Shown: positions 26,131 to 36,068 of the stretch, piece after piece
Layout: every line of letters begins with the position of its first letter
Numbering within the stretch: the first letter of the stretch is position 1
Source: Fuerstiella sp041398845
GTDB lineage: Bacteria; Planctomycetota; Planctomycetia; Planctomycetales; Planctomycetaceae
Length of the DNA stretch: 64,000 nt
Assembly: GCA_041398845.1 (NCBI GenBank)
Contig: JAWKTZ010000006.1
Location: forward strand, 1,488,001 to 1,552,000
Direction: 5' to 3'
The notes under the pieces: generated by a model
Databases searched by the model: none
Seen by the model: only the letters and a program-made list of their open reading frames with translations
Told to the model about the DNA's origin: nothing
Position numbers and translations under genes: made by a program

Positions 26131-29100
26131 ATGAATGAACAACCCAACAACCTGCAGCGACTTCTGAAGAATGCTCTGAGGCCGCCGATGCACGATGATC
26201 AGATCGAGAAGTTGTTACGCGCTGAGGCGAACACATTCGCATCCGACGAGCAGCTTGAACGAATTGGTGTCGCGGCGCGAACGTTGATGGCGCGCGGACA
26301 GACATCGGTTGCTGAATGGACGGTGAAGCCGCAGATCAGCAACGTTCGAGTTGTCCTGCATCAGTTGCCGGTTGAGCCTTTGAAGGACAACCGTCGGCGC
26401 GGTGCGGTGACAGCCGTTGTTGTTGCAGCGATGAGTCTGCTGGTGGTGCTGCTTGGAACAGCAGAAGAATCAAACCGGCATGCGGAACGAATTGCTCAGC
26501 AAAAGGCACAGACCGCGCAGCACCTTGCTTCGATCCACAGGCACTGGATGACGGCCGTCACCGCTGGCCACGCGCCTCCGATGACGGCCGTTGAAGCTGC
26601 GCGCATTGCTGTGGGCGGTGTCATTGAAACCGGCGAACGAGAACGCCGCCGACTGCATCTGCCGGATGGCTCTGTGCTGTACGTCAACGAATCTTCGACC
26701 GTGAAAGTGGCTGCGCGGCGCCGTATCGAAGTAGCGCAAGGCGAGGTCTTTGTCGAAGTCGTGCCTCAATTCGACGATCACAAACAGCGAACGCTGTTCG
26801 AAGTGGTGACTCCCGAACAAACCATCACTGCATTGGGTACCAAATTCGGTGTGGACGTCAGAGAATCAGACGCCGAAGTCCTGGTGACTCAGGGAAGAGT
26901 TCGGGTATCGAACAATGATGATGTTAGTGATGATGTTGTCGAAGCCGGTCAGAGACTTGAGGCAAGGCGGAAGGTGGAAAGCGGAAAGCCGACCGCAGCG
27001 GCCGTCACACCTGCTTTACGCGCGTCAACTCACCTGGCATGGGCACGTGACCTGATGACGGCCGCCACCGGCGCATTGGTGCCTGCAAGCGAATATGCCG
27101 GAGGAGCTATCATCACGGTCGATCCCGACGGCCAGAAAACAAAACTCAGTCTTCGCAAATACCATGTCGATGTGCATATCGAAGACGGGTTCGCTCGCAC
27201 CACGATCGATCAGACGTATTTCAATCACACGCAGAGTCGTCTCGAAGGGACATTCCACTTTCCGCTTCCGCCGGATGCGTCGCTGTCGCGACTGGCGATG
27301 TACGTTAACGGGAGGCTCATGGAAGGTGGCATGGCCGAACGCCAACACGCTCGCAATACGTTTGAGAAAATTGTTCACAAGATGAAAGACCCGGCTCTGC
27401 TGGAATGGGTCGATGGCAGTACGTTCAAAATGCGAGTTTTTCCGCTGGAAGCTCGTCAGGAAAAACGCATCGTGCTGAGTTACACGCAGCGACTGAATTC
27501 CGCCTACGGAAAAACGGAGTACAGATTTCCTGCCGGTCACAGCATGGATGTGGTGGGCAAATGGTCGACTCACGTTCTGGTGAAGAACGGAGCGAAGAAT
27601 CAATGGCACAGTTCGTCACACGATCTTGCTTCGAACACGGATGGTCACGACCTTGTGCTGTCGGCGGACGAAACCAACTGCCGCATGGAACGCGATCTGG
27701 TGTTGGAATTGTCCAGCCCCGATGCGGACGGCGAGCGTATCGTTCAATCCGCAGGTCTCAACTGGTCCCGTGCTCAGCACGATGACCAGCAGTACCTGAT
27801 GTTACGGTTTCGTCCAGTGCTTCCGGGTGAAATTCATCGAAAGCCACGTCACTGGGTATTCTTGTTTGAAGCGTCTGCGGACCGCAATCCTCTGTTGGCT
27901 CGTACGCAGATTGAAGTCATTCGCACGTTGCTGAAAAACGCAGAACACAGTGACACGTTCAACATCGTGGCGGCCAATACCGAAGCGACTGCTGTCAGCC
28001 GAAAACCACTTGAATGTACCGCGAAGAACATCACCAATGCGCTGGACACGCTGGAACAGACTCATCTGATCGGTGCGCTGGATCTGCAGAAGGCGTTTCA
28101 GAAGTGTGCGGAAGTTGCCGCCAGCGACTTTGAAACCGTCCTTGTCCATACTGGTTCCGCCATTCCGGTGCTCGGCGAACAGGATCAGCAGGCGTTAATA
28201 GAACTGTTGCCGGATCACGCCAGCTACGTTGGAGTGGGAATTGGCAGACGTTGGTCGCGGCCGTTCATGAAGGCAGCCGCCGGAAGATCGGGCGGCTACG
28301 TTACTCAGATCAATCCCGATGAGAGAGTTTCCTGGCGGGCGTTCGAGTTGTCGTCGGTGTTGAACACGCCGAGACTGCTGGACGTGGAGATAAAGCGGAA
28401 GGCGGAAAGCGGAAAACGGGACGATGCCGACGAATTCCTGACCTTTGCCGACACCATTGTGCAGGGCGAAGAAATCTGTGCGGTTGCTCGCTTCGGGGCC
28501 GACAAGGAACTGCCGAAGTCAGTGGTTGTGACCGGAAAGATGAACGGCAAACCGTGGAAACAGACTGTCAGGGTAAAACGCGTCGCGGACAAGGCCGAGT
28601 ATCTGCCTCGAACCTGGGCCAAACTGCAAATCGATCGGCTGGCGGCCAACGGTGCGGCCGAACACAGGGACGAAATCATTCAGCTCAGCAAGTCCATGTA
28701 CGTCATGAGCCCCTTCACGTCGCTGTTGGTTCTGGAAAACGAAGAAATGTATGCCCAGCACGGCATCGATCGAGGCCGCAAAGACCACTGGGCCTTGTAT
28801 CCGTGTCCGGAAGAAATCGCGGTGGTGCATGAGCCGATTCAACGTCGATCGAACCGCGAGGTAACCGTCAACACGGACCTGTTGAGCACCATTCGCAGTC
28901 TGCCCGTGCCGCAGCTTGTTCCTGAACATCCCGGGAAATTTTCCGAGCTGGTGAGTACTTTTAATCAATTGACGAAGCAACAGCGTTTCGACGAAGCGTT
29001 GCTTGTCGCGAAGCAGGCAAGACAGATCCGGCCGAACGTGCAGCAGACCTTCGCCATGGTCGAAAAGGCAAAGCTGCGAATTCAGATAGCAAAGATTCAG

Positions 29101-32100
29101 GAACTGAAAGACAGGAAATCGAGTTCCAGCCTGATGGCCATGAACGCCGTGGACGAATCGTTTGTGGTTCCGGGGCGCGACTATGTCCTGCCTGACGTGG
29201 CCAGTTGGAGTGAATTGGTTCAGACTCGGAACGAAACCGGAATGGCTCCCGGGATTTGGGTGTTGCCGCAATTGCGATCAGAGGTCACTTTTGAGCAGGT
29301 GAATGAAGGGGATCTTCCGGTTCTCAAGGGCAATACAAACGATGTCCAACGTGTCGAACAGATTGTGAGGCAGCTTGAAGCACAGGATTCCGTCCGGGAA
29401 GAACGAAGCGGTACTCTCCGGCAGGTTGAGTTGCAGTATGTCGCTCCTGATCTCAACTACCTGTATTTCAATCTGCGACCGGCTCCGAACGTTCGTTTTT
29501 CCACACCGTCGTTTCAACAATCGATGCCTGTTCAGCCGTTCTACACGATGCGTGGCCCGAAGGATTTCGGTACCGATGAATTCACCTGGGAACTGCCGCA
29601 ACTTCAGCAGTCGAGCCGCCCAATGGTGCGAGCCTACGAGGATGCGCGGGTGAACCACGCTGGCGATATCCGGTTGTTGAATCCTGATGCTCGCGTGCCT
29701 TTGGGGTGGCGACAGGCGCCACTGAGTTGGGGTGACGGAGTGTGGGATCTGGACTTCAAACAACCAACCGAAGGCATCTGGCTCGATTTGGCTATGCCGT
29801 CCGATTCTCTGTTTGGAAATCGCGGTACCGAAGCCGCGTTGTCGAGTGCGACGTTTCTTGATGATGACATTCAGTATTTTCCGGTCGGTCCCGAGTTTAA
29901 ACTTTCTAAGCAGGTCTGGGCCGTTCGTCGCTACGTTCTTGAACAGCAGCAGTCTCAAGGCCAGTTGACGTCATCATCAGGACCTCAGTCCGTCGACTTC
30001 CGCGACCTGCTGTCTCACGCACCCGGCTTAAATACATGGCACGCGGATGTGCTCGCGCTGCGTTTGGAAAAATCGAACCACACAGTGGCCGATGGTGCTC
30101 GGAAGTTCATCGAACGCGCTCGTTCACTCAGTTGGGAACGTGTGACCTTCCCGGCAACGGAAGGACGGGAAGCGGTGTCTGTGCTGTGTGATGGGGCAGG
30201 GCGGCATGTCTACGATCGCGTTGTGTCTGAAGGATTGCGCGAAGAAGTTCGTTGCGATGGCAAGACGCTGATTCATTCGTATCCGGAATTGGGATTGGCT
30301 GCGGAACGCGAGTTCAGTCGCTTCCACCGGGACGCGATTGCCTGGCTGGTGCCGTGGCTGCTGCCTGCTGCGGACGAACTTGCGATTGAGGGAGACGTGG
30401 TTCTGACGGACGAACGCACGGTAGCAGTTCGCGGGCAGCAGACAGAAACGCAGTACGTATTCGGCGACGATGGTCGGCTGACGGAACGACGGTTGGTTGT
30501 GACGGACGAAGAGCGAATCATTTGGCGAATGGTCTTTGACGCCGATGGAACCGTGCGATTGTTCGATGGAGACAGTACGGAATTGTCTGTGGTAAAACTC
30601 AGACGAGAACCGGCAGCGGAACCGGAATTGAAGATCGATGAAGAGAAGATCGTGTTGCTGCCGATGCCGGTTCGCTCTTCGAAATTCCTGCTGGAGCCAG
30701 TGACGGAAACGAAAGTGGTTGCGACGCTAACCTCCGGTCACGAGCTGAGACTGATTCTGGCTTACATGGCCGAAGGCAATGGGGTGGAGGTTGCCAGACG
30801 AATTCATCAGCACTTCTTCAGCAAAGGCGACAGGCGTGATGGGTTCTATGTCCTGCTGAGCCGGTTTCCCGGGAACCTTGTGTGGTCGGAGAACGTTGAC
30901 GGATCGGAAGGTCGCCAGCGAGAAGTCGATTTGCGGCCGTCGCCGGAAGGTTCACCGCTGCGGCAGTTTGTGAGGCAGTCGATCAGCCGACAACTGAGCG
31001 ATGCAGACTCGCTGCCGGAGTTTGATATCGAAGGGCCGCAGGATGGGTTCTTCCAGCATTTGGCCGCTTCGTGCAACCTGTTCGATCGCTGGCGATCCGG
31101 TCGGGCGACGAAAGATCGCACGGCAGCTCAGATTAAGGCTGAGTTGCAGGCCGACCTGACGTTCGTGTCGCAATGTCGGTCTGATGCCTTCGGCTGGACA
31201 TTGCTGAACGCCATCCAGTTAAACATTGAGGCTGCGGAACTTCACGACCTGCTGGCACAGGCGTCAGCGAAGTTTGAAGACAATCGTCAGCTTCGTGTGG
31301 TTGCTCGCTGCTGTCGTGTGCGTTCTCTCTTCCGAGCGGGAAAGGCGGAACAGGCGTGCCAACTGTATCGGGATTTGTTGCTGTCATCGGCGCGTCAGGG
31401 AAATCAACCACCGCTTGTTGCGGAGCTGCGGCGTTCCTTTATCGACCATGAATCTCAGACCGTCTGGGAAAAACTGGTTTCCGACTGCGGTGTCGTTCTG
31501 ATGCAGAAGCAGCGATATCGAACGGCCCTGGGTCTGTCAGTCCAGTTGCGGGAACTCGGCGATGAATATGCGGCCGGGGAACTGCTGGATCAGCTTCTGG
31601 CTGAAGTCACTTCGGAACAGCATCCGGACGTTGTTCTCAACGCTGTTGAACAACTGCGACGCCTGAAGCAGGGTCGTGCCGAGGACCTCATGGGTGCATT
31701 GCTGACCGTGAAGCGACTGGAACAGGATTCAACCCTGTGGCGCTATGGAGCTCAGGTGGCGGACGACCTCGGACACAAGCACTCGGCTCTTGATCGACTG
31801 GAACGCGCCATTCAACTGGAATTCGAGAACCGGCCGGATGTTGTCGATGTGAAGAAGCTTCGAACGGATTACGGTGACCTGATGAATCGCTACGAAGCCG
31901 TCATTGATGCGGCAGCGACCATGGAAACAAGCGCTCCGGAAGATCTGTATGCTCGAATCGTTCGGGCGGCCGATCAGTGGCGTTCGCTGGACAACGATGC
32001 GACGTCCTGCTGTCACACGGCCGCACGACTTTTGTCGAAACTGAATCGCAAAGACATGGCCTGGAGCTACCTGACAACGCCGCTCGCCGAGCATTCCGGA

Positions 32101-32352
32101 GAATCGTCGGTCTGGACAACTCTGGCGGAACAACTGACGTCCAGCAGCGAGTTTGATCTTGCGGACATGGCATGGGCGAAGGCGTTTGAATTCGAACAGA
32201 CCAACCCGGAGATTCTGCTGGCTCACGCGAAAATGCGGTTGACCTGTGGTCGACAGGAGGCAGCGCGAAGGCTCTTGAAGCAGATTGTGGATTCCGACTG
32301 GCAGCCACGGTTCGACAGCGTGACACAGGAAGCGCGGATGCTGCTACCGTAG
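26131..32352 (+). CDS. Giant FecR/VIT-domain membrane protein with TPR-like C-terminus; possible anti-sigma factor
   Basis: 2073 residues from the ATG at 26131; an upstream start would overlap the sigma gene with non-family sequence. Residues 1-90 are cytoplasmic and one TM helix (AVTAVVVAAMSLLVVLLG) spans about 91-110. A FecR-like domain follows at 155-280: LPDGSVLYVNESSTVKVA, VAQGEVFVEV, TPEQTITALGTKFGV. A VIT domain covers about 335-460: YHVDVHIEDGFARTTIDQTYFNHT and RLEGTFHFPLPPDASLSRLAMYV. A VWA-like region (HWVFLFEASADRNPLLARTQ) lacks a clean metal site. The remainder is mixed and ends in TPR-like helices. Neighbouring the ECF sigma gene, its N-terminal cytoplasmic segment may bind sigma while FecR/VIT parts face outward; this is inference. 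It ends 4 bases from the convergent PBP2 gene. Confidence 0.85.
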   Translation: MNEQPNNLQRLLKNALRPPMHDDQIEKLLRAEANTFASDEQLERIGVAARTLMARGQTSVAEWTVKPQISNVRVVLHQLPVEPLKDNRRRGAVTAVVVAAMSLLVVLLGTAEESNRHAERIAQQKAQTAQHLASIHRHWMTAVTAGHAPPMTAVEAARIAVGGVIETGERERRRLHLPDGSVLYVNESSTVKVAARRRIEVAQGEVFVEVVPQFDDHKQRTLFEVVTPEQTITALGTKFGVDVRESDAEVLVTQGRVRVSNNDDVSDDVVEAGQRLEARRKVESGKPTAAAVTPALRASTHLAWARDLMTAATGALVPASEYAGGAIITVDPDGQKTKLSLRKYHVDVHIEDGFARTTIDQTYFNHTQSRLEGTFHFPLPPDASLSRLAMYVNGRLMEGGMAERQHARNTFEKIVHKMKDPALLEWVDGSTFKMRVFPLEARQEKRIVLSYTQRLNSAYGKTEYRFPAGHSMDVVGKWSTHVLVKNGAKNQWHSSSHDLASNTDGHDLVLSADETNCRMERDLVLELSSPDADGERIVQSAGLNWSRAQHDDQQYLMLRFRPVLPGEIHRKPRHWVFLFEASADRNPLLARTQIEVIRTLLKNAEHSDTFNIVAANTEATAVSRKPLECTAKNITNALDTLEQTHLIGALDLQKAFQKCAEVAASDFETVLVHTGSAIPVLGEQDQQALIELLPDHASYVGVGIGRRWSRPFMKAAAGRSGGYVTQINPDERVSWRAFELSSVLNTPRLLDVEIKRKAESGKRDDADEFLTFADTIVQGEEICAVARFGADKELPKSVVVTGKMNGKPWKQTVRVKRVADKAEYLPRTWAKLQIDRLAANGAAEHRDEIIQLSKSMYVMSPFTSLLVLENEEMYAQHGIDRGRKDHWALYPCPEEIAVVHEPIQRRSNREVTVNTDLLSTIRSLPVPQLVPEHPGKFSELVSTFNQLTKQQRFDEALLVAKQARQIRPNVQQTFAMVEKAKLRIQIAKIQELKDRKSSSSLMAMNAVDESFVVPGRDYVLPDVASWSELVQTRNETGMAPGIWVLPQLRSEVTFEQVNEGDLPVLKGNTNDVQRVEQIVRQLEAQDSVREERSGTLRQVELQYVAPDLNYLYFNLRPAPNVRFSTPSFQQSMPVQPFYTMRGPKDFGTDEFTWELPQLQQSSRPMVRAYEDARVNHAGDIRLLNPDARVPLGWRQAPLSWGDGVWDLDFKQPTEGIWLDLAMPSDSLFGNRGTEAALSSATFLDDDIQYFPVGPEFKLSKQVWAVRRYVLEQQQSQGQLTSSSGPQSVDFRDLLSHAPGLNTWHADVLALRLEKSNHTVADGARKFIERARSLSWERVTFPATEGREAVSVLCDGAGRHVYDRVVSEGLREEVRCDGKTLIHSYPELGLAAEREFSRFHRDAIAWLVPWLLPAADELAIEGDVVLTDERTVAVRGQQTETQYVFGDDGRLTERRLVVTDEERIIWRMVFDADGTVRLFDGDSTELSVVKLRREPAAEPELKIDEEKIVLLPMPVRSSKFLLEPVTETKVVATLTSGHELRLILAYMAEGNGVEVARRIHQHFFSKGDRRDGFYVLLSRFPGNLVWSENVDGSEGRQREVDLRPSPEGSPLRQFVRQSISRQLSDADSLPEFDIEGPQDGFFQHLAASCNLFDRWRSGRATKDRTAAQIKAELQADLTFVSQCRSDAFGWTLLNAIQLNIEAAELHDLLAQASAKFEDNRQLRVVARCCRVRSLFRAGKAEQACQLYRDLLLSSARQGNQPPLVAELRRSFIDHESQTVWEKLVSDCGVVLMQKQRYRTALGLSVQLRELGDEYAAGELLDQLLAEVTSEQHPDVVLNAVEQLRRLKQGRAEDLMGALLTVKRLEQDSTLWRYGAQVADDLGHKHSALDRLERAIQLEFENRPDVVDVKKLRTDYGDLMNRYEAVIDAAATMETSAPEDLYARIVRAADQWRSLDNDATSCCHTAARLLSKLNRKDMAWSYLTTPLAEHSGESSVWTTLAEQLTSSSEFDLADMAWAKAFEFEQTNPEILLAHAKMRLTCGRQEAARRLLKQIVDSDWQPRFDSVTQEARMLLP
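26967..26988. repeat. Purine-rich in-frame repeat, copy 1
   Basis: GCGGAAGGTGGAAAGCGGAA and flank. It shares 20 of 21 bases with the copy at 28395-28416 in the same gene and encodes RKVESGK. Confidence 0.7.
28395..28416. repeat. Purine-rich in-frame repeat, copy 2
   Basis: GCGGAAGGCGGAAAGCGGAA and flank, encoding RKAESGK. It lies in the same reading frame as copy 1, in a hydrophilic linker. Confidence 0.7.
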
Positions 32353-32356
32353 CAAA

Positions 32357-34531
32357 CTACCGCGCTATCAGTCTGCGCACCAGTTCGCGAGCGACGGGGC
32401 CGGCAGCTCGACTGCCGGAACCGCCGTGTTCGAGCACGACGACGAATGCGTAAAGTGGTTTGTCGGAGGGAACGTAGCCGGCGAACCACGCATGGTCGGG
32501 TTTGTCGGGACCGGTTTCGGCAGTTCCCGTTTTTCCGGCGATGGCGACGTCGTCCAGCCGTACCGTTTTGTATCCGCTGCCGTACGGTTCCTGCACAACG
32601 GCCTCCAGCCCTTCGCGAATGTGTGCCAGAGTTGCTTCGGACAAGCCGGAAATTTTTCGTCGAGTCAGATCGCGGGGGCGGTCGTCGACATCACGCGTGG
32701 TTCGTGCCGTTCCGTCGGAGCTGACAACATGCGGAGTCACCAGCCAGCCTCCGTTGGCGATCGCGGCCATCACGCGGGCCATCTGGACTGGAGTGACTGT
32801 GAGGCTGGACTGTCCGATGGCCAGTCCCAGGGTTTCCCGTTCGAAACGGCGATTCCTGTCTGCGGTTGTTGTGGTTTGTCCTGGCACATGGCCATGGTGT
32901 TCGAAGGGCAGATCGATGCCTGTTTCACGTCCCAGGCCCAACTGATCGCACCACTGTCGCAGCGCAGTAAATCCCATTCGCTGCGCCGCCGTAAAGAAGT
33001 AGACGTTGCACGATTGAGCGATCGCCTGTTTCAGAGAAAGATCGTTGTGGCCCTGTCCGTAGAGCCGAAAGATCAGGCAGCGATGTTCGTCGGGCTGATT
33101 CAGAAATCCCTGACAGTGAAATGTGGCGTTGGGATCGAGGTGGCCGGATTCGATTGCTGCGATGGCTGTCACAGGTTTGATGACCGATCCCGGTGGCAAT
33201 GCCATGGATGTCATGCGTGAGACAAACGGATGACGCTGGTCCTTATTGATCGCTTCCCATTCGGAAGGTGAACCTGAAGTAAACAGTGACAGGTTGAAGC
33301 TCGGAGCGCTCGCAGCCACAACCAGGCGACCGGTGTGAACGTCCATCACGACAATGCTGCCACCGACCGGAATGGGTTGCGGCATCTGGTCTTCAGTGTC
33401 TTCTTTGTCGCGGGCCGCCGGAAACCTGGCAGGCTGATCCAGCAACGCTTCCGCCAGCAGTTGTTCAGCGTGCCTCTGCAGGTCCGTGTTCAGTGTGAGC
33501 ACGATGTCGCGACCGCTGACCGGTTGCCGTTCGATTTCGGATTCCACGATTTCCATGCGACGATTGCGCACGATGCGCCGCAGTCCCGGGACACTGTGCA
33601 ACTGATGATCGTAGCTGCGTTCAACGCCGAACCGTCCGCTGCGTGGCGTCCATGATTCCGTTGCCATGTTTGCCGGCAATGGTCTGCTGTCACCATCTTT
33701 GGGGGGCGTACGAGCGCCGACAAGATGTGCGGCAGTCGACCGCTGCGGATACGTCCGACGATTCCCGGCAACGACACGAACTCCTGGAAACAGATGCGGC
33801 TGTTCGCGAATCGCTGCGGCGATCTTTAACGGGACATCCGCGACGATCTCGTGATAAGACTCTTCTTCCCGCACGACAATACGGTTCTGCAGTTTGCGGC
33901 GTGGTGTCGTCGTCAGGGCGGAGCGGATTGCGGCAGCGACTTTCAGAAAGGGTCCGTCGCTGTTGGTGGTCTCAACCGATTCTTTGTCCGGTTGGCTGTG
34001 CCGGTGGTTGACGGAATCGGCGATCCGCTGCACCTTCTGCTGTATGGACTGCTGCCTGTTCGAGAAATCACCCGGCGTGATCCCGGCGACCTCGGCGACC
34101 TGCTCCCACATTGCCTCACGCTGCCGGACCAGAAATCGTTGAACTCGTTCCACGGCCGCGACATCGCGGCGTTCGCCTGCGGACAGCCGGCTGCGGACCT
34201 GTCGCTTCAGCCAGATGTCGTCGACAGGATTCTGCAGCCAGCGATAGTGGATCTGCACAGCGTACTGGTCCACATCGGTGGCGAATACATCTGCCGACTC
34301 GCTCAGAATGCGACCATCACGAGCGGGAATGATTTCGTATTCCGTCGATGTGGTGTTCAAGGCCGCAAGGTAGCGGCCGTGCAGCTCCGCCTTCACCCAT
34401 GCGATCCGGCAAAGAACGATGCATGCGACGACAACAAAGACGATTGCCAGACTGCGAAAACGAAGTTCTGCCGGCGGATCGATGAGTGTGTCGGAGCCAT
34501 TGACGTGGGGGTTGAAGGGTTGGTTGCGCAT
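32357..34531 (-). CDS. mrdA: Penicillin-binding protein 2, peptidoglycan transpeptidase
   Basis: 724 residues from the ATG at 34531 (a GTG four codons earlier is possible). One N-terminal TM helix (LAIVFVVVACIVLCRIAWV) anchors it. A PBP dimerisation region includes IIPARDGRILSESADVFA and GRFGVERSYDHQL. The transpeptidase domain has the active-site PPGSVIKPVTA (SxxK), SCNVYFF (SxN) and VAIAGKTGTAE (KTG). It would cross-link peptidoglycan during cell elongation. This fits evidence that planctomycetes keep a peptidoglycan wall. In many bacteria mrdA is beside mreC and mreD; here a membrane protein that may be MreD lies 4 kb upstream, separated by a cytochrome/DUF1501 cassette. Confidence 0.92.
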   Translation of the reverse strand: MRNQPFNPHVNGSDTLIDPPAELRFRSLAIVFVVVACIVLCRIAWVKAELHGRYLAALNTTSTEYEIIPARDGRILSESADVFATDVDQYAVQIHYRWLQNPVDDIWLKRQVRSRLSAGERRDVAAVERVQRFLVRQREAMWEQVAEVAGITPGDFSNRQQSIQQKVQRIADSVNHRHSQPDKESVETTNSDGPFLKVAAAIRSALTTTPRRKLQNRIVVREEESYHEIVADVPLKIAAAIREQPHLFPGVRVVAGNRRTYPQRSTAAHLVGARTPPKDGDSRPLPANMATESWTPRSGRFGVERSYDHQLHSVPGLRRIVRNRRMEIVESEIERQPVSGRDIVLTLNTDLQRHAEQLLAEALLDQPARFPAARDKEDTEDQMPQPIPVGGSIVVMDVHTGRLVVAASAPSFNLSLFTSGSPSEWEAINKDQRHPFVSRMTSMALPPGSVIKPVTAIAAIESGHLDPNATFHCQGFLNQPDEHRCLIFRLYGQGHNDLSLKQAIAQSCNVYFFTAAQRMGFTALRQWCDQLGLGRETGIDLPFEHHGHVPGQTTTTADRNRRFERETLGLAIGQSSLTVTPVQMARVMAAIANGGWLVTPHVVSSDGTARTTRDVDDRPRDLTRRKISGLSEATLAHIREGLEAVVQEPYGSGYKTVRLDDVAIAGKTGTAETGPDKPDHAWFAGYVPSDKPLYAFVVVLEHGGSGSRAAGPVARELVRRLIAR

Positions 34532-34539
34532 CGTTCTTA

Positions 34540-34631
34540 CCACGGATGGTATACGTTACCACGGATGAGTCGCCGCTGCCGCAGGCCGCCACCGTCCGCG
34601 CAAATCCGTGGTGTTGCATACCATCCGTGGT
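34540..34631. repeat. Nested palindromic repeat element between PBP2 and DUF1501 genes
   Basis: ACCACGGATGGTAT (34539-34552) is perfectly inverted at 34618-34631. An inner ACCACGGAT (34558-34566) is inverted at 34604-34612. Its first 29 nt (34540-34568) are repeated in inverted orientation at 38539-38567 with 27 of 29 identical. A second copy, direct with 38539-38567, spans 34604-34630 (23 of 27). Confidence 0.85.
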
Positions 34632-34643
34632 CAGGACTTTGAA

Positions 34644-36035
34644 TCACGCCAATACCTCATGCACGACTCGCCCGTAAACATCGGTGAGACGGAAGTCGCG
34701 GCCGGCGTGCTGATAAGTCAATCGCTCGTGGTCCAGTCCCAGCAGGTGCAGAATGGTGGCGTGCAGGTCGTGGACGTGCATTTTATTGACGGCCGCCTTG
34801 AAGCCGAATTCGTCCGTTTCACCGTAGGTCATGCCACCTTTGACTCCGCCACCGGCCATCCACATGGTAAACCCATGGTGGTTGTGGTCTCGACCGTTGC
34901 CGTTTTCGGAAGTCGGAGTCCGACCGAATTCTCCTCCCCAGACAATCAGTGTGTCGTCCAGCAGGCCGCGTTGTTTCAGATCGGTCATCAGTGCCGCAAT
35001 GGGTTGATCAATGTCTTTGCACAGCTTTGGCACGGATTCGTTGTGTCCGGAATGCGTATCCCAGGGTTGACCGTTGCCGTAGTAAACCTGAACGAAGCGA
35101 ACTCCGCGTTCGACCATACGCCGGGCCAGCAGGCAGCCATTGGCAAAGTGGCCGGAACCGTAGGCGTCGCGAGTTGTTTTGGACTCTCGTTCCAGATCAA
35201 ACGCATCACTGGCCTGAAACTGCATGCGGAAGGCCGTTTCCATGGCATCAACACGAGCATCCAGAGCGGATTCGTCGGGGCGATCCGCTTTGTGTTCAGC
35301 GTTCAGTTGCTGCAGCAGATCAAGCTGACGTCGCTGAGTTGTTTTATCGTAGGTGCCGTTGGTCAGGTGAGGCACCATGGTGCCCGGGTCGATCTTCGAA
35401 TGATTGATGTACGTGCCCTGATACGCGGATGGCAGAAAAGCGCTGTTCCACAGGATGGAGAACCGGACCGGTCGTCCAGGACACAACACAATGTAGCCGG
35501 GAAGATTTCGATTTTCGGTTCCCAGTCCATACAGCATCCATGCTCCCATGCTGGGGCGAGTCGGCAGGATGGTGCCATTGTTCATTTGCAGCAAAGCCGG
35601 ACCATGGTTGGGATTGTCCGCATGCATCGACTTCAGGACGCAGATGTCATCGATATGGCGACTCAGTTGCGGCAGCAGTTCACTGACCGGAACACCACTG
35701 TCACCGCAGGGCCGAAAACGAAACGGCGAAGGCAGCAGTCCGCCGGTGGGACGTTCTGTCAAGAGGTCTGCTCCGGACGGCTTCTGACCGGCATATTTCA
35801 GCAGCGCCGGTTTGGGATCAAACAGGTCGGCCTGAAACGGGCCGCCATTCATGAAGAGATGAATGACTCGTCTGGCTCTGGCAGGAAAGTGTGTTCCGCC
35901 GGACGCTGAGTTTGCTGCGGACGCATCGTTTGCCAGCACGCTGGCAGCGCCAAGCATGCTCAGACCGCCACCAAAGCGGTTCAGGAGTTGTCGGCGATTG
36001 AAGGGTGAGAGGTCCATCGTCATCGGATTCGTCAA
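34644..36035 (-). CDS. DUF1501 protein, exported, first copy
   Basis: 463 residues. The N-terminus contains FNRRQLLNRFGGGLSMLGAASVLA, a Tat-like twin-Arg signal. DUF1501 signatures follow: ARRVIHLFMNGGPFQADLFDPK, CVLKSMHADNPNHGPALLQM, GRPSMGAWMLYGLG in family form, DTLIVWGGEFGRTP, RDHNHHGFTMWMAGGGVKGG and ATILHLLGLDHERLTY. The fold is related to alkaline phosphatase/sulfatase-like proteins, but no enzyme activity is established. It is encoded 33 bases downstream of the cytochrome/DUF1549 protein, the pairing almost always seen in planctomycetes. The two may work together in the periplasm. Paralogue of 58532-59965. Confidence 0.92.
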   Translation of the reverse strand: MTNPMTMDLSPFNRRQLLNRFGGGLSMLGAASVLANDASAANSASGGTHFPARARRVIHLFMNGGPFQADLFDPKPALLKYAGQKPSGADLLTERPTGGLLPSPFRFRPCGDSGVPVSELLPQLSRHIDDICVLKSMHADNPNHGPALLQMNNGTILPTRPSMGAWMLYGLGTENRNLPGYIVLCPGRPVRFSILWNSAFLPSAYQGTYINHSKIDPGTMVPHLTNGTYDKTTQRRQLDLLQQLNAEHKADRPDESALDARVDAMETAFRMQFQASDAFDLERESKTTRDAYGSGHFANGCLLARRMVERGVRFVQVYYGNGQPWDTHSGHNESVPKLCKDIDQPIAALMTDLKQRGLLDDTLIVWGGEFGRTPTSENGNGRDHNHHGFTMWMAGGGVKGGMTYGETDEFGFKAAVNKMHVHDLHATILHLLGLDHERLTYQHAGRDFRLTDVYGRVVHEVLA

Positions 36036-36068
36036 TGAAGGAATGTGTCAGGGCACGGTGGAAACGTC

